DNA of 64,000 nt, from positions 176,501 through 240,500 of the forward strand of contig JACKFM010000002.1 of the NCBI GenBank assembly GCA_020632475.1, written 5' to 3'. Below are positions 63,157 through 64,000 of the stretch, piece after piece. Position 1 is the first letter of the stretch; every line of letters starts with the position of its first letter. A model generated the notes under the pieces. It worked only from the letters and a program-made list of their open reading frames with translations. It ran no database searches and had not been told where the DNA came from. The translations under genes were made by a program, and so were the position numbers. Source of the stretch: Candidatus Omnitrophota bacterium. GTDB lineage: Bacteria > Omnitrophota > Omnitrophia > Omnitrophales > Aquincolibacteriaceae.

Positions 63157-64000
63157 TTGAATATTCACGAATATCAAGCCAAAGAATTGTTTGACCGCTA
63201 CGGAATTCCTGTCCACAAAGGTTGTGTCGCCTCTACGCCTGAAGAAGTCTATGAAGGTGCCAAGGCCATAGCCCAAAAAGATAAAATTTTTGTGGTCAAA
63301 GCCCAGATTCATGCCGGTGCCAGAGGAAAAGGCGGAGGCATTAAACTCGTCAAGACCCCCGAAGAGGCGCGTGAAGCCGCTTCAAAAATTTTGGGCCGAA
63401 ACCTGGTAACACCTCAAACCGGTCCTGAAGGCCGCCCTGTTCAGAAGGTTTTAATCGAAACCACTTCTCCTATTCATAAAGAATTTTATGCCAGCGTTGT
63501 CTTGGACCGCACAGAACAAGCCCCCTGTCTGATTGTTTCATGTGCAGGCGGGATGGAAATCGAAGAGGTTGCGGCGAAAGAACCGGATAAAATTATTAAA
63601 CAGCACTTTTGTGCACAGAAAGGTCTGGATAGTGAAAAGGCGCTTGAGATTGCCGCCAAGATGACCGAAGACAGCACGGCCGTCGATGTCTTTGCCCAAA
63701 CCTTCCAAGCTATGGCGAAACTGTTTGTCGAAAAAGATGCTTCGCTTGTGGAAATCAATCCCTTGGCGATTATGGAAAGCGGAGATGTCCTGGCCATTGA
63801 TGCCAAGATTAACATCGATGACAATGCGTTATACCGGCAGCCTGAAATTTTAGGCTGGCAGGATTTTAGTCAGGAAGATTCCCGTGAAGTTGAGGCTAAG
63901 AAATTCGATTTAAGCTATGTCGGATTAACCGGTGATATTGGTTGTATTGTTAACGGCGCCGGTCTGGCCATGGCTACGATGGACATTATTAAATATGCAG
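63157..64000 (+). CDS. sucC: Succinate-CoA ligase beta subunit (5' part)
   Basis: The gene starts at a TTG 3 nt after gltA, with GAGAAGAG upstream, and runs open for 281 codons to the window edge. NIHEYQAKELFDRYGIPV is the standard SucC N-terminus. VVKAQIHAGARGKGGGIKL is the ATP-grasp loop, and FYASVVLDR and LVEINPLAIMESGDVLAIDAKI follow in order. The sucD gene is expected just outside the window. Confidence 0.93.
   Translation, partial: MNIHEYQAKELFDRYGIPVHKGCVASTPEEVYEGAKAIAQKDKIFVVKAQIHAGARGKGGGIKLVKTPEEAREAASKILGRNLVTPQTGPEGRPVQKVLIETTSPIHKEFYASVVLDRTEQAPCLIVSCAGGMEIEEVAAKEPDKIIKQHFCAQKGLDSEKALEIAAKMTEDSTAVDVFAQTFQAMAKLFVEKDASLVEINPLAIMESGDVLAIDAKINIDDNALYRQPEILGWQDFSQEDSREVEAKKFDLSYVGLTGDIGCIVNGAGLAMATMDIIKYA

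Noticed and set aside
1..64000. tRNA, rRNA genes, insertion sequences, CRISPR arrays or a replication origin
   Set aside because: I saw no tRNA cloverleaf, rRNA segment, transposase, regular repeat-spacer array or DnaA-box cluster. A covariance-model scan could still reveal a small RNA.

Overview
The window looks like chromosomal DNA of a diderm (Gram-negative-type) bacterium. It has a TonB-dependent outer-membrane receptor, lipid-linked glycan assembly genes and a small protein resembling an exosortase-associated family. The gene mix, the dispersed repeats and the small basic proteins remind me of uncultured lineages such as Omnitrophota. That placement is an impression; no rRNA gene is present to test it.

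Region 1 (about 1-10,800) is a corrinoid locus. A strong terminator, a sigma70-type promoter and a cobalamin riboswitch precede btuB-btuF-btuC-btuD, which form a complete uptake system. A Cys-rich CWC-type mini-protein, cobQ, a secreted protein resembling TIGR04073, cobO, a zinc-ribbon protein, a SpoU-class RNA methyltransferase and pyrE follow. Two copies of an undescribed-looking structured element (5956-6071 and 8805-8925) sit between genes here. Their outer 15-bp stems have different sequences but are perfectly paired in both copies.

Region 2 (about 10,826-50,098) is a surface-polysaccharide cluster of about 39 kb, all on the + strand. An AT-rich leader, a helix-turn-helix protein and a specialised NusG paralogue open it, which suggests processive antitermination. 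It encodes an initiating polyprenyl-phosphate sugar transferase, many GT4, GT2, GT34-like and GT-C glycosyltransferases, an MsbA/PglK-like ABC exporter and a Wzy-like polymerase. It also has two asparagine-synthase-type amidotransferases, a carbamoyltransferase, two NAD-dependent epimerases, an oxidoreductase and several methyltransferases. A sub-block (27,813-36,909) combines a GT-C protein fused to a uridine-kinase-like domain with a class II aldolase, two sugar nucleotidyltransferases, a TylF-type methyltransferase, a GDPD-like protein and a HAD phosphatase. This is the best candidate for an undescribed pathway in the window.

Region 3 (50,152-56,157) is mixed. ygfZ and mutY lie on the minus strand, and both carry in-frame repeat insertions. 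Two more methyltransferases, an alpha/beta hydrolase, a 43-residue basic protein missed by ordinary ORF cut-offs, and a minus-strand inositol-monophosphatase-like gene complete it.

Region 4 (56,440-64,000) is a TCA-cycle block on the + strand: isocitrate dehydrogenase, malate dehydrogenase, aconitase, a gamma-carbonic-anhydrase-like protein, citrate synthase and the start of sucC.

At the genome level, short degenerate tracts with exact 7-bp periodicity recur between genes and inside mutY. In three genes they supply the stop codon.
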